Program-made: the position numbers and the translations under genes
Part shown: positions 37,411-45,426 of the stretch, piece by piece
Layout: every line of letters begins with the position of its first letter
Numbering within the stretch: position 1 is the stretch's first letter
Notes under the pieces: generated by a model
Databases searched by the model: none
What the model was told of the DNA's origin: nothing
The model's input: only the letters and a program-made list of their open reading frames with translations
Assembly (NCBI GenBank): GCA_963799455.1
Contig: CAWCXF010000007.1
Span: forward strand, 1,178,001 to 1,242,000
Direction: 5' to 3'
Length of the DNA: 64,000 nucleotides
Source of the DNA: CAWCXF01 sp963799455
GTDB taxonomy: Bacteria > Pseudomonadota > Alphaproteobacteria > Rhodobacterales > Rhodobacteraceae

Positions 37411-37458
37411 GGCGTCCTCTGCGGAAGTCGCGGGCACGCAAAGCCTGGGGCGCGGGTC

Positions 37459-37638
37459 TGGGGCAGGATAGCAGGTGGGGCAGGATAGCAGGTGGGGCAG
37501 GATAGCAGGTGGGGCAGGATAGCGGTGGGGCAGGATAGCAGGCGGTGGGGCAGGATAGCAGGTGGGGCAGGATGAGGGGGCGGAAGGTGGGGCAGGATAG
37601 CAGGTGGGGCAGGATAGCAGGTGGGGCAGGATAGCAGG
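37459..37638. repeat. Minisatellite: ten copies of a 17-bp unit
   Basis: The unit tggggcaggatagcagg is repeated ten times with almost no change. Exceptions are one copy missing a base, one with a short cgg insertion and one interrupted copy (gatgagggggcggaagg). It fills the region between the divergent cytochrome b561-YceI and fabD genes, closer to the former. There are no spacers, so it is not a CRISPR array. Confidence 0.95.
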
Positions 37639-37855
37639 TGGGCTCTCCCGCGTCGTGGGTCCACGCGGACGCGCGCACGGCCCCTGTGCGCGGCGTCCCG
37701 CCACGGCCCCTGCGGGGTGGGCCGCCCGTGACCCCCTCCCGCGCGCTGGCGCGAGCGGGGCTCGCCCGCGCGGCGCCGTGCCGCGGACCGGCGCGCGGCC
37801 GTTTGCCACGGCGCGCGCGGCGGGCTAGGACCGCGCGAGCTTGAGGGGAGCGCGC

Positions 37856-38797
37856 ATGAGCCGAGCCTTCGTCTTTCCGGGCCAGGGGTCGCAGGCCCTC
37901 GGCATGGGCCGCGACCTGGCCGACGCCTACGCGGGCGCCCGCGCCGTCTTCGAGGAGGTGGACGACGCGCTGGGCGAGCCGCTCTCGGCCGTGATCTGGG
38001 GCGAGGACGAGGGCGCGCTGCGGCTCACCGAGAACGCCCAGCCCGCGCTGATGGCGGTCTCGATGGCCGCGATGCGCGCGCTTCGGGCCGAAGGGGTGGG
38101 CGTCGAGGCCGCGGCCTTCGTCGCGGGCCACTCGCTCGGCGAGTATTCGGCGCTCTGCGCCGCGGGCTCGCTGACGCTGGCCGACGCGGCGCGGCTCCTG
38201 CGGCTCAGGGGCCGCGCGATGCAGGCGGCGGTGCCGGTGGGCGAGGGGGCGATGGCCGCCCTCCTCGGGGTGGACTTCGACGCCGCGCGGCGCATCGCCG
38301 AAGGCGCGGCGCAAGGCGACGTGCTCCAGGCCGCCAACGACAACGACCCCGGACAGGTGGTCGTCTCGGGCGCGCGCGCGGCGGTCGAGCGCGCGGTCGC
38401 GCTCGCCTCCGATCACGGCGCCAGGCGGGCGGTGATGCTGCCGGTCTCCGCGCCCTTCCACTGCGCGCTCATGGAGCCCGCCGCCCGCGCCATGGCCGAG
38501 GCGCTGGGCGCGGTCGAGATCGCGGCGCCTTCGGTGCCGCTCGTCGCCAACGTGCGGGCCGAGGCGGTCGAGGACGCGGGCGCGATCCGGGCGCTGCTGG
38601 TGGAGCAGGTCACGGGCGCCGTGCGCTGGCGCGAGAGCGTGGCCTGGATGGCCGCGCACGGCGTGGGCGAGCTGTGGGAGATCGGCGCGGGCCGGGCGCT
38701 CTCGGGGATGGCCAGGCGCATCGACCGGTCGCTCGCGGCGAGGCCCGTGGGCACGGCCGACGAGGTGCGCGCGGCGGCGCGGAGCCTGGAGGGGTGA
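37856..38797 (+). CDS. fabD: Malonyl-CoA:ACP transacylase (FabD)
   Basis: A 313-residue enzyme that loads malonyl groups onto acyl carrier protein for fatty acid synthesis. GQGSQ at residues 9-13, nucleophile Ser93 in GHSLGEYSAL, and His in SAPFHCALM are all present. Normal length, intact. ATG 37856 follows GAGGGGAG. The stop overlaps the fabG start by one base, giving a fabD-fabG(-acpP) operon. Confidence 0.96.
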   Translation: MSRAFVFPGQGSQALGMGRDLADAYAGARAVFEEVDDALGEPLSAVIWGEDEGALRLTENAQPALMAVSMAAMRALRAEGVGVEAAAFVAGHSLGEYSALCAAGSLTLADAARLLRLRGRAMQAAVPVGEGAMAALLGVDFDAARRIAEGAAQGDVLQAANDNDPGQVVVSGARAAVERAVALASDHGARRAVMLPVSAPFHCALMEPAARAMAEALGAVEIAAPSVPLVANVRAEAVEDAGAIRALLVEQVTGAVRWRESVAWMAAHGVGELWEIGAGRALSGMARRIDRSLAARPVGTADEVRAAARSLEG

Positions 38798-39534
38798 TGT
38801 TCGACCTCGGGGGCAGGCGGGCGCTGGTGACGGGCGCCTCGGGCGGGATCGGGGGCGCGGTCGCGCGCGCGCTGCACGGGGCGGGCGCCGCGGTGGCGCT
38901 GTCGGGCACGCGCGAGGGGCCGCTCGCGGATCTGGCCGAGGCGTTGGGCGAGCGCGTCCACGTCCTGCCCTGCGACCTCGCCGACGCCGAGGCGGTCGAG
39001 GCGCTGCCCAAGCGCGCCGCCGACGCGATGGGCGGCGTGGACGTGCTCGTCAACAACGCGGGCATCACGCGCGACCAGCTCTTCATGCGGATGTCGGACG
39101 AGGACTGGGCGCGGGTGCTCGACGTGAACCTGACGGCCGCGATGCGGCTCTCGCGCGGCGTGCTGCGCTCCATGATGCGCGCGCGATGGGGGCGGATCGT
39201 CAACGTCACCTCGGTGGTGGGCGCGATCGGCAACCCCGGGCAGGCGAACTACGCCGCCGCCAAGGCGGCGCTCGTGGCGATGGGCAAGTCGGTCGCTCAG
39301 GAGGTCGCCTCGCGCGGCGTGACCGTCAACGCCGTGGCGCCGGGCTTCGTCGGCACGGCGATGACCGACGCGCTCGACGACGGGCAGCGGCGGGCGCTCC
39401 TGAGCCGGATCCCCGCCGGCCGGATGGGCGCGCCCGAGGACGTGGCGGCGGCGGTGCTCTACTTCGCCTCCGAGGAGGCGGGCTACGTGACGGGCGCCAC
39501 GCTGCACGTCAACGGCGGCATGGCGATGGTCTGA
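38797..39534 (+). CDS. fabG: 3-oxoacyl-[ACP] reductase (FabG)
   Basis: A 245-residue short-chain dehydrogenase that reduces 3-oxoacyl-ACP with NADPH. The cofactor motif is TGASGGIG (12-19), followed by NNAG (86-89), catalytic Ser139 and Tyr152-x-x-x-Lys156 (NYAAAK). The C-terminus is typical of FabG (GYVTGATLHVNGGMAM). It overlaps fabD by one base; acpP follows after 291 bp with its own promoter. Confidence 0.96.
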   Translation: MFDLGGRRALVTGASGGIGGAVARALHGAGAAVALSGTREGPLADLAEALGERVHVLPCDLADAEAVEALPKRAADAMGGVDVLVNNAGITRDQLFMRMSDEDWARVLDVNLTAAMRLSRGVLRSMMRARWGRIVNVTSVVGAIGNPGQANYAAAKAALVAMGKSVAQEVASRGVTVNAVAPGFVGTAMTDALDDGQRRALLSRIPAGRMGAPEDVAAAVLYFASEEAGYVTGATLHVNGGMAMV

Positions 39535-39637
39535 GCCCCGGTCGGGATCGCTCGCCATCGCGGCGGGAGAAGGGGTCGGGGCGTCCAGGGCGCGCGCGCG
39601 CCCGCGGTCGCGGTCGCGGGGAGGGTTTTCGACTCGA

Positions 39638-39665
39638 TTGACGCCCTTCCACGCTGTGCTATAGG
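39638..39665 (+). promoter_or_regulatory. Sigma-70-type promoter of acpP
   Basis: TTGACG at 39638 and TATAGG at 39660 are spaced by 16 bp, about 160 bp before the acpP start, inside a locally less GC-rich patch. It would give acpP independent, strong expression. Confidence 0.6.
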
Positions 39666-39825
39666 CGCCGGCGACGTCGGGCCGGGGCCTCGCTGGGGCG
39701 CCCGCCCGGGCGTGCGTGGAGGCGCGCGCGCGGGCCTCGACGGTTCGGGCCGACTGGTCTTGAGAGACGGGCCTTGGGGACGCATCGGCCCTGATCTGGG
39801 GCGACATCGTAGTGAAGGACAGGAC

Positions 39826-40059
39826 ATGAGCGACATCGCCGAGCGCGTGCGCAAGATCGTGGTCGAGCATCTGGGCGTCGAGGAGGAGAAGGTGACCGAG
39901 GGCGCCTCCTTCATCGACGACCTGGGGGCCGACAGCCTCGACACGGTCGAACTGGTGATGGCGTTCGAGGAGGAGTTCGGGATCGAGATCCCCGACGACG
40001 CGGCCGAGACCATCCAGACCTTCGGCGACGCGGTCGAGTTCATCAAGAACGCGCAGTAG
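39826..40059 (+). CDS. acpP: Acyl carrier protein
   Basis: A 77-residue acidic ACP. Ser37 in GADSLDTVELVMAFEEEF receives the 4'-phosphopantetheine arm that carries the growing acyl chain. Full length and canonical. The ribosome site AAGGACAGGAC precedes ATG 39826. It follows fabD-fabG and precedes fabF by 970 bp. Confidence 0.97.
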   Translation: MSDIAERVRKIVVEHLGVEEEKVTEGASFIDDLGADSLDTVELVMAFEEEFGIEIPDDAAETIQTFGDAVEFIKNAQ

Positions 40060-40469
40060 CGGGGCCGCGCGCCCGCCCCGTCGCGCCCCGTGCCGGGCCG
40101 CCGGCGCGCGCGGGGCCGCGGCGCGAGCCCGATGGCCCGCGAGCGCGCCGGCGATGGGTCGGGCGCGGCGCTGGCCTCGCGCGCCTTGGGACGCGGCACC
40201 GGACCTCGCGCACGCGGATGCGGCGGCGGCGCGCCCCGAGCCCAGCGGCGCCCCGAGCACGGAGGGCAGCCTCGATCGGCATGCCGAGGGCGCGGGGTCT
40301 CCCCGCCCCGGCGAGGCGGGTGGCGGCGTCCTTCGGGGGCGCGCCGCTCCGCCACCGAGCCCCGGCCCAGCGCATCCTCCAGCCCGGCCGCACCGGTCGG
40401 GCGCCCGGAGGAGGCGACCACGAAGGAGCCCGGAGCGTCTGAGCCGATCCTGCCCGGTCGGAACGCGCC
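40060..40469. other. Intergenic region after acpP without gene
   Basis: About 410 bp of GC-rich sequence between acpP and the convergent PilZ gene. All reading frames look like shadows of base composition. No clear terminator with a T tract is seen. Confidence 0.45.
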
Positions 40470-40805
40470 CTAGCGCAGCTCGGTGAAGCCGTGCGCCCGG
40501 CGCGCCGGGCGCGCGGCGTCGGGGCGCGGGGTGCGGCGGTGGCGCACCACGTCGAGCTGGCGCGGGGTGAGCGGGCGCTCGAAGATCAGCCCGGCCGAGC
40601 CGCCGGCGCTCCAGCGCACGACCGCCGGCACCGTCTCGCCGAGGATCCGCAGGCGGCAGGCGGTGCCGGGCGGCAGGCCGCCGAGCCCGTCGGCCTTGGC
40701 GCCGGCCTTGGTCACGTCCACGATCACCACGTCGATCGCGCCCTGCGGCCCCTCGATCGTGGCGGGGAAGCGGCAGGGCAGGCGGCGGTCGCTGCGAAGT
40801 CTCAT
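40470..40805 (-). CDS. PilZ-domain protein (putative c-di-GMP receptor)
   Basis: A 111-residue single-domain protein. The N-terminus has the arginine cluster RSDRRLPCRFPATI, and about 25 residues later VDVTKAGAKADG corresponds to the (D/N)-x-(S/T)-x-x-G element. A late strand, VRWSAGGSAGLIFERPL, completes the beta-barrel. The basic tail (HRRTPRPDAARPARRAHG) is unusual. It would bind cyclic di-GMP and transmit it to an unknown partner. It stands alone, on the opposite strand to the fab genes. Confidence 0.8.
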   Translation of the reverse strand: MRLRSDRRLPCRFPATIEGPQGAIDVVIVDVTKAGAKADGLGGLPPGTACRLRILGETVPAVVRWSAGGSAGLIFERPLTPRQLDVVRHRRTPRPDAARPARRAHGFTELR

Positions 40806-41029
40806 GGCGGCGTCCCCTGGCGCGAGTCGCGGTCGTGACGCGCCATAGCGCACCGGTCGTTACCAGACCGTAGCCGCCCGGCGCCGGCCCCCCCTCCCGG
40901 CCGTGGCGTCGGCGCCGCGCCCGGGCGGCGCGATCGCCGGCGGCGCGGCGCGCGCCCGGCGCCCGGCCTTGCCCCCGGGAGGCGCGCGGCGCTATCACGG
41001 CGCGCGGTTCGGGGACCGGGGAGGGCCAG

Positions 41030-42283
41030 ATGCGGCGGGTTGTGATCACGGGGCTGGGCATGGTGACGCCGCTCGCGGCCGGCGTCGAGGCGACGTGGGC
41101 CCGGCTGCTGGCGGGGCGCTCGGGGGCGGGGCCGATCACCCGCTTCGACGCCTCGGGCTTCGCCACCACCTACGCCTGCGAGATCCCCCTGGGCGACGCC
41201 GACGGCGCCTTCGACCCCGACGCGGCGATGGAGCCCAAGGACCGCCGCAAGGTGGACGACTTCATCCTCTACGGCATGGCCGCGGCCGACGAGGCGGTGC
41301 GCGACGCGGGCTGGACGCCCGCGGGCGAGGAGGACCGGCTGCGCACCGGCGTGATGATCGGCTCGGGGATCGGGGGCCTGAGCTCGATCGCCGACACGGC
41401 GGTGCTGATCCACGAGCGCGGCCCGCGGCGGGTGTCGCCCTTCTTCGTGCCCTCCGCGCTCATCAACCTCGCCTCGGGGCAGGTGAGCATCCGCTACGGC
41501 TTCCGCGGCCCGAACCACGCCGTCGTCACCGCCTGCTCGACCGGCGCGCACGCGATCGGGGACGCGGCGCGGCTCATCGCCTGGGGCGACGCCGAGGTGA
41601 TGGTGGCGGGCGGCGCCGAGAGCCCGATCAGCCCGATCGGCATCGCGGGGTTCAACGCCTGCAAGGCGCTCTCGACCAAGCACGCGAACGACCCCGAGGC
41701 CGCGAGCCGGCCCTGGGACGCCGACCGCGACGGCTTCGTGCTGGGCGAGGGGGCGGGCGTCGTGGTCCTGGAGGAGCTGGAGCACGCCCGCGCGCGCGGC
41801 GCCAACATCCGCGCGGAGGTGCTGGGCTACGGCATGTCGGGCGACGCGCACCACATCACCGCGCCATCCGTCGATCACGAGGGCGCCGAGCGCGCGATGC
41901 GCGCCGCGCTGGGGCGCGCGGGCCGGGATCCGGGCGATCTCGACTACATCAACGCCCACGGCACCTCCACCATGGCCGACGTGATCGAGCTGGGCGCGGT
42001 CGAGCGAGTGCTGGGCGATGCCGCGGGCGCGGTGACGATGTCCTCCACCAAGTCCGCCATCGGGCATCTGCTCGGCGCCGCGGGCGCGGTCGAGGCGATC
42101 TTCTGCGTGCTGGCGATGCGCGACCAGGTGGCGCCGCCCACCATCAACCTCGACCGGCCCGAGCGCGAGACGGCGATCGACCTCGCGCCGAACGCCGCGC
42201 GCGAGCGGCGCATCGACCTGGCGCTGTCGAACTCCTTCGGCTTCGGCGGCACCAACGCCTGCCTGGTGCTGGGGCGCGCGTGA
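41030..42283 (+). CDS. fabF: 3-oxoacyl-[ACP] synthase II (FabF)
   Basis: A 417-residue condensing enzyme that elongates acyl-ACP with malonyl-ACP. Nucleophile Cys169 in VVTACSTGAH and the histidines in INAHGTST and IGHLLGAAGA form the catalytic triad; the end FGFGGTNACLVL is canonical. The stop overlaps the mltG start by one base. Intact. Confidence 0.96.
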   Translation: MRRVVITGLGMVTPLAAGVEATWARLLAGRSGAGPITRFDASGFATTYACEIPLGDADGAFDPDAAMEPKDRRKVDDFILYGMAAADEAVRDAGWTPAGEEDRLRTGVMIGSGIGGLSSIADTAVLIHERGPRRVSPFFVPSALINLASGQVSIRYGFRGPNHAVVTACSTGAHAIGDAARLIAWGDAEVMVAGGAESPISPIGIAGFNACKALSTKHANDPEAASRPWDADRDGFVLGEGAGVVVLEELEHARARGANIRAEVLGYGMSGDAHHITAPSVDHEGAERAMRAALGRAGRDPGDLDYINAHGTSTMADVIELGAVERVLGDAAGAVTMSSTKSAIGHLLGAAGAVEAIFCVLAMRDQVAPPTINLDRPERETAIDLAPNAARERRIDLALSNSFGFGGTNACLVLGRA

Positions 42284-43470
42284 TGTGGCGCGCGCTCGCC
42301 TCCAACACGCTGACGCTGCTGGTCGTCGCGCTGGTGGCGCTCGGCGGGCTCGTTGCCTGGGGGCAGCGCGAGTGGACGCGCCCCGGCCCGCTCGCGCAGG
42401 CCGTGTGCGTCGAGGTCGAGCCGGGCGCCACGATGCGCGGCGTGTCGCAGAGCCTGGACGAGATGGGCGCGGTGTCGAGCGACGCGCTGTTCCGCGTGGG
42501 CGCCGACTACACCGACCGCTCGGGGCTCCTGAAGGCGGGCAGCTACCGCGTGCCCGAGCGCGCCTCGATGCGCGACATCGCGCTGATCGTGACCGAGGGC
42601 GGGCGCTCGACCTGCGGCACCGAGATCGTCCAGCGCGTGGGGGTGGGGCGCACCGAGACCCTGCTGCGCGCGCTCGACCCCGCGACCAACCGGTTCGGCC
42701 TCCTGGCGCGGCTCGACCCCGATCTCGGCGCAGGCGACGAGGCGACGCCCGAATACGCCGAGGCGCTCGCCGACCCCGACACGCGCTACCGCGTCGCCAT
42801 GGCCGAGGGCGTCACCTCCTGGCAGGTGGCGCAAGCCCTCGAGGATGCCGAGTTCCTGACGGGCGCGGTGGGCGCCGTGCCGGCGGAGGGGACGCTGGCG
42901 CCGGGCAGCTACGAGGTCGAGCCGGGGGCAGCGCGCGCGCAGGTGATCGCGCGGATGCAGGAGGCGCAGCGCGCGATCCTCGCCGAGGCCTGGGCCGCGC
43001 GCGACCCCGACGTGCCGCTCGCGAGCCCCGAGGAGGCGCTGATCCTGGCCTCGATCGTCGAGAAGGAGACGGCCGTCGCCGAGGAGCGCGGGCGCGTCGC
43101 GGGCGTCTTCGTCAACCGGCTGCGCGACGGGATGCGGCTCCAGACCGACCCGTCGGTGATCTATGGCGTCACGCGCGGGCAGGGGCCGCTCGGGCGCGGG
43201 CTCAGGCGCTCGGAGCTCGACGCCGCGACGCCTTGGAACACCTACCGAATCGACGGGCTGCCGCCGACGCCGATCGCCAACCCCGGGCGCGAGGCGATCG
43301 AGGCCGCGGTGAGGCCCGAGGCGACCGAGGCGCTCTACTTCGTGGCCGACGGGACGGGCGGCCACGCCTTCGCCGCCACGCTCGAGGAGCACAACGCCAA
43401 CGTGGCGCGCTGGCGCGAGATCGAAGCGGCGGGCGGGCCGGCGGACGAGGAGGAGGTGCGGGGACAGTAG
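42283..43470 (+). CDS. mltG: Endolytic murein transglycosylase (MltG)
   Basis: A 395-residue inner-membrane enzyme with one N-terminal helix (LTLLVVALVALGGLVAW) and a periplasmic YceG domain. The catalytic block ILASIVEKET carries the essential Glu, and the downstream signature LRRSELDAATPWNTYRIDGLPPTPI is complete. It cleaves nascent glycan strands and sets their length. It overlaps fabF by one base and directly precedes the GTA promoter. Confidence 0.95.
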   Translation: MWRALASNTLTLLVVALVALGGLVAWGQREWTRPGPLAQAVCVEVEPGATMRGVSQSLDEMGAVSSDALFRVGADYTDRSGLLKAGSYRVPERASMRDIALIVTEGGRSTCGTEIVQRVGVGRTETLLRALDPATNRFGLLARLDPDLGAGDEATPEYAEALADPDTRYRVAMAEGVTSWQVAQALEDAEFLTGAVGAVPAEGTLAPGSYEVEPGAARAQVIARMQEAQRAILAEAWAARDPDVPLASPEEALILASIVEKETAVAEERGRVAGVFVNRLRDGMRLQTDPSVIYGVTRGQGPLGRGLRRSELDAATPWNTYRIDGLPPTPIANPGREAIEAAVRPEATEALYFVADGTGGHAFAATLEEHNANVARWREIEAAGGPADEEEVRGQ

Positions 43471-43497
43471 GGCCGGGCACAACCTCAAAGATAGTGC

Positions 43498-43526
43498 TTG
43501 ACTCATCGAACGTCCTGGGGTATACC
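43498..43526 (+). promoter_or_regulatory. Probable main promoter of the GTA cluster
   Basis: TTGACT (43498-43503) and TATACC (43521-43526) are separated by exactly 17 bp, about 105 bp before GTA gene 1. The stretch is unusually AT-containing for this genome. In Rhodobacter the cluster is switched on by the CtrA/GafA pathway; no binding site could be assigned here. Confidence 0.7.
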
Positions 43527-43630
43527 TCCGGGCAAGCTAGACGAAGTGGGCGGGCGGCCCGGGGGTGACCCCGGTGCCGCCCGTTTCCGTTTGCCTCGTG
43601 CGGTCCGCTCGAAGAGGCAGGGCAGCATGC

Positions 43631-43954
43631 ATGTTTGAGACCGATGGCCCCGTGCGGGGCCTGCCCGGGGACGATGCCGTCCTGCGGGCCAGGGAGCAGT
43701 TCGACGACGCGATCGAGCTGCTCAGGGCGACCAAGGACAAGCTCAAGCGCGGCGAGATCGCCGGGGTCAGGGACATGGCGTCCCAGATCGCCTTGGTGAT
43801 CAAGACGCTCATGGCGCTGGGCGAGGCCAGGGGGAGGATCGATGATCTTGCGAGAGACGACGGCCGCAGCGGCGGCCACGCCCTCGACCTCGACGCCGCG
43901 CGGCGCGAGATCCGGAGCCGGCTGGATCGCCTGCGCGCCCGTGACGATCCGTGA
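43631..43954 (+). CDS. GTA gene 1: small terminase-like protein
   Basis: A 107-residue helical protein at the start of the GTA cluster, matching RcGTA g1 in size and place. That protein is regarded as the small terminase partner that feeds host DNA to the packaging motor. Helical segments REQFDDAIELLRATKDKLKRGE and VRDMASQIALVIKTLMALGEA are evident, with a charged C-terminus. An overlapping ATG at 43627 is out of frame. Its 3' third overlaps the large-terminase start. Confidence 0.8.
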   Translation: MFETDGPVRGLPGDDAVLRAREQFDDAIELLRATKDKLKRGEIAGVRDMASQIALVIKTLMALGEARGRIDDLARDDGRSGGHALDLDAARREIRSRLDRLRARDDP

Positions 43955-45236
43955 CGAGTTCCTCGACGGGCTGTCCGACGGGGCCTTGGGCGCGCTGCCC
44001 TGGCTCTTCGACTTCTGGGCGCTGGAGCATCAGAAGCCGCCCGCAGGCCGTTGGCGCTCCTGGGTGATCCTGGGCGGGCGCGGCGCGGGCAAGACGCGGG
44101 CGGGTGCCGAATGGGTGCGCGCGCAGGTGGAGGGGCCCCGGCCCCTCGACCCCGGACGGGCGCGCCGCGTGGCGCTCCTGGGCGAGACCGTGGAGCAGGC
44201 GCGCGAGGTCATGGTGATGGGCGAGAGCGGGATCCTGGCCTGCTCGCCGCCCGACCGCCGGCCGCGCTGGGAGTCGGTGCGAAAGCGGCTCGTCTGGCCC
44301 AACGGGGCGGTGGCGAGCCTGCACTCGGCGCACGAGCCCGAGGCGCTGAGGGGCCCGCAGTTCGACGCGGCCTGGGCGGACGAGCTGGCGAAGTGGCCGA
44401 GGGGCCAGGAGGCCTGGGACATGCTCCAGTTCGCGCTCAGGCTCGGGGACGACCCGCGGGCCTGCGTGACGACGACGCCGCGCAACGTCGGGGTGCTGAA
44501 GGACCTGCTCAGACGCGCCTCGACGGTCACGACCCACGCGCCGACCGAGGCCAACCGGGCGCATCTGGCGGCCTCCTTCCTCGACGAGGTGCGGGCGCGC
44601 TACGCCGGCACGCGGCTCGGGCGCCAGGAGCTCGACGGCGCGCTCCTGGAGGAGGCCGAGGGGGCGCTCTGGACCACCGAGGGGCTGGAGCGGGCGCGGA
44701 TCGACGCGCTGCCCGAGCTGGGGCGCGTGGTGGTCGCGGTCGACCCGCCGGTGACGGGGCACAAGGGGTCGGACGCCTGCGGCATCGTCGTGGCGGGGCT
44801 GGTGCGGGGCGAGCGCGGCGCGAGCCGCGCGGTGGTGCTGGAGGACGCGAGTGTGGAGGGCGCCTCGCCCGCCTCCTGGGCCGCGGCGGCGGTCGCGGCC
44901 TACCACCGCCACGGCGCCGACCGGATCGTGGCCGAGGTGAACCAGGGGGGCGACCTCGTGGAGGCGGTGATCCGGCAGGTGGATCCGGACGTGCCGTTCC
45001 GCGCGGTGCGCGCGGTGCGCGGCAAGACGGTGCGCGCAGAGCCGATCGCCGCGCTCTACGAGCAGGGCCGGGTCGGCCACGTCCGCGGGCTCGCGGCGCT
45101 GGAGGACCAGATGGGCCGGATGACGGCGCGCGGCTTCGAGGGCGCGGGGAGCCCCGACCGGGTGGACGCGCTCGTCTGGGCGCTGACGGAGTTGACGAGC
45201 GGGCCGGTGGCGCGGCCGCAGATGCGCCTGCTCTAG
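43842..45236 (+). CDS. GTA gene 2: terminase large subunit
   Basis: The 464-residue packaging ATPase/nuclease that fills GTA heads with random host DNA. Walker A GGRGAGKT is at about residue 77, followed by ATPase motif WADELAKW and the coupling motif TTTPR. The RNase H-like nuclease carries acidic residues in VAVDPPVTG, VAEVNQGG and SPDRVDALVWAL. ATG 43842 is chosen because GGGGGAGG lies 5 bases upstream. It would overlap gene 1 by 113 bp and add ~33 low-complexity residues. GTG 43941 is the alternative with little overlap but no ribosome site. Confidence 0.93.
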   Translation: MILRETTAAAAATPSTSTPRGARSGAGWIACAPVTIRDEFLDGLSDGALGALPWLFDFWALEHQKPPAGRWRSWVILGGRGAGKTRAGAEWVRAQVEGPRPLDPGRARRVALLGETVEQAREVMVMGESGILACSPPDRRPRWESVRKRLVWPNGAVASLHSAHEPEALRGPQFDAAWADELAKWPRGQEAWDMLQFALRLGDDPRACVTTTPRNVGVLKDLLRRASTVTTHAPTEANRAHLAASFLDEVRARYAGTRLGRQELDGALLEEAEGALWTTEGLERARIDALPELGRVVVAVDPPVTGHKGSDACGIVVAGLVRGERGASRAVVLEDASVEGASPASWAAAAVAAYHRHGADRIVAEVNQGGDLVEAVIRQVDPDVPFRAVRAVRGKTVRAEPIAALYEQGRVGHVRGLAALEDQMGRMTARGFEGAGSPDRVDALVWALTELTSGPVARPQMRLL

Positions 45237-45377
45237 GGCGCGCTCCGCCCGACGGGATCGGCTCGGGCGCTCCGGGCCCTTTCGTCGCCGCGTCCGCCGG
45301 GCGCCCGGCCGGACCTGTCGGGCCGGCGGATGCCCTCGACGACGAACACATCGACACGGCGCCCGTCGCGGCGCGCG

Positions 45378-45405
45378 AGGGCCTCCCGATCAGGGGGCCC
45401 TTTTT
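45378..45405 (+). terminator. Intrinsic terminator between GTA genes 2 and 3
   Basis: agggcctcc pairs with ggggGCCCT-type sequence as a 9-bp stem (one G-T pair) around a 6-base loop and runs straight into TTTTT. It sits 142 bp after the terminase stop and 22 bp before the portal start, so it should reduce transcription into the head and tail genes unless read through. Confidence 0.75.
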
Positions 45406-45426
45406 CGTAGGCCTAGGAGGGACGCG

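Noticed and set aside
37459..37638. Possible CRISPR array
   Set aside because: The 17-bp units are contiguous with no spacers and no cas genes are nearby; it is a minisatellite.
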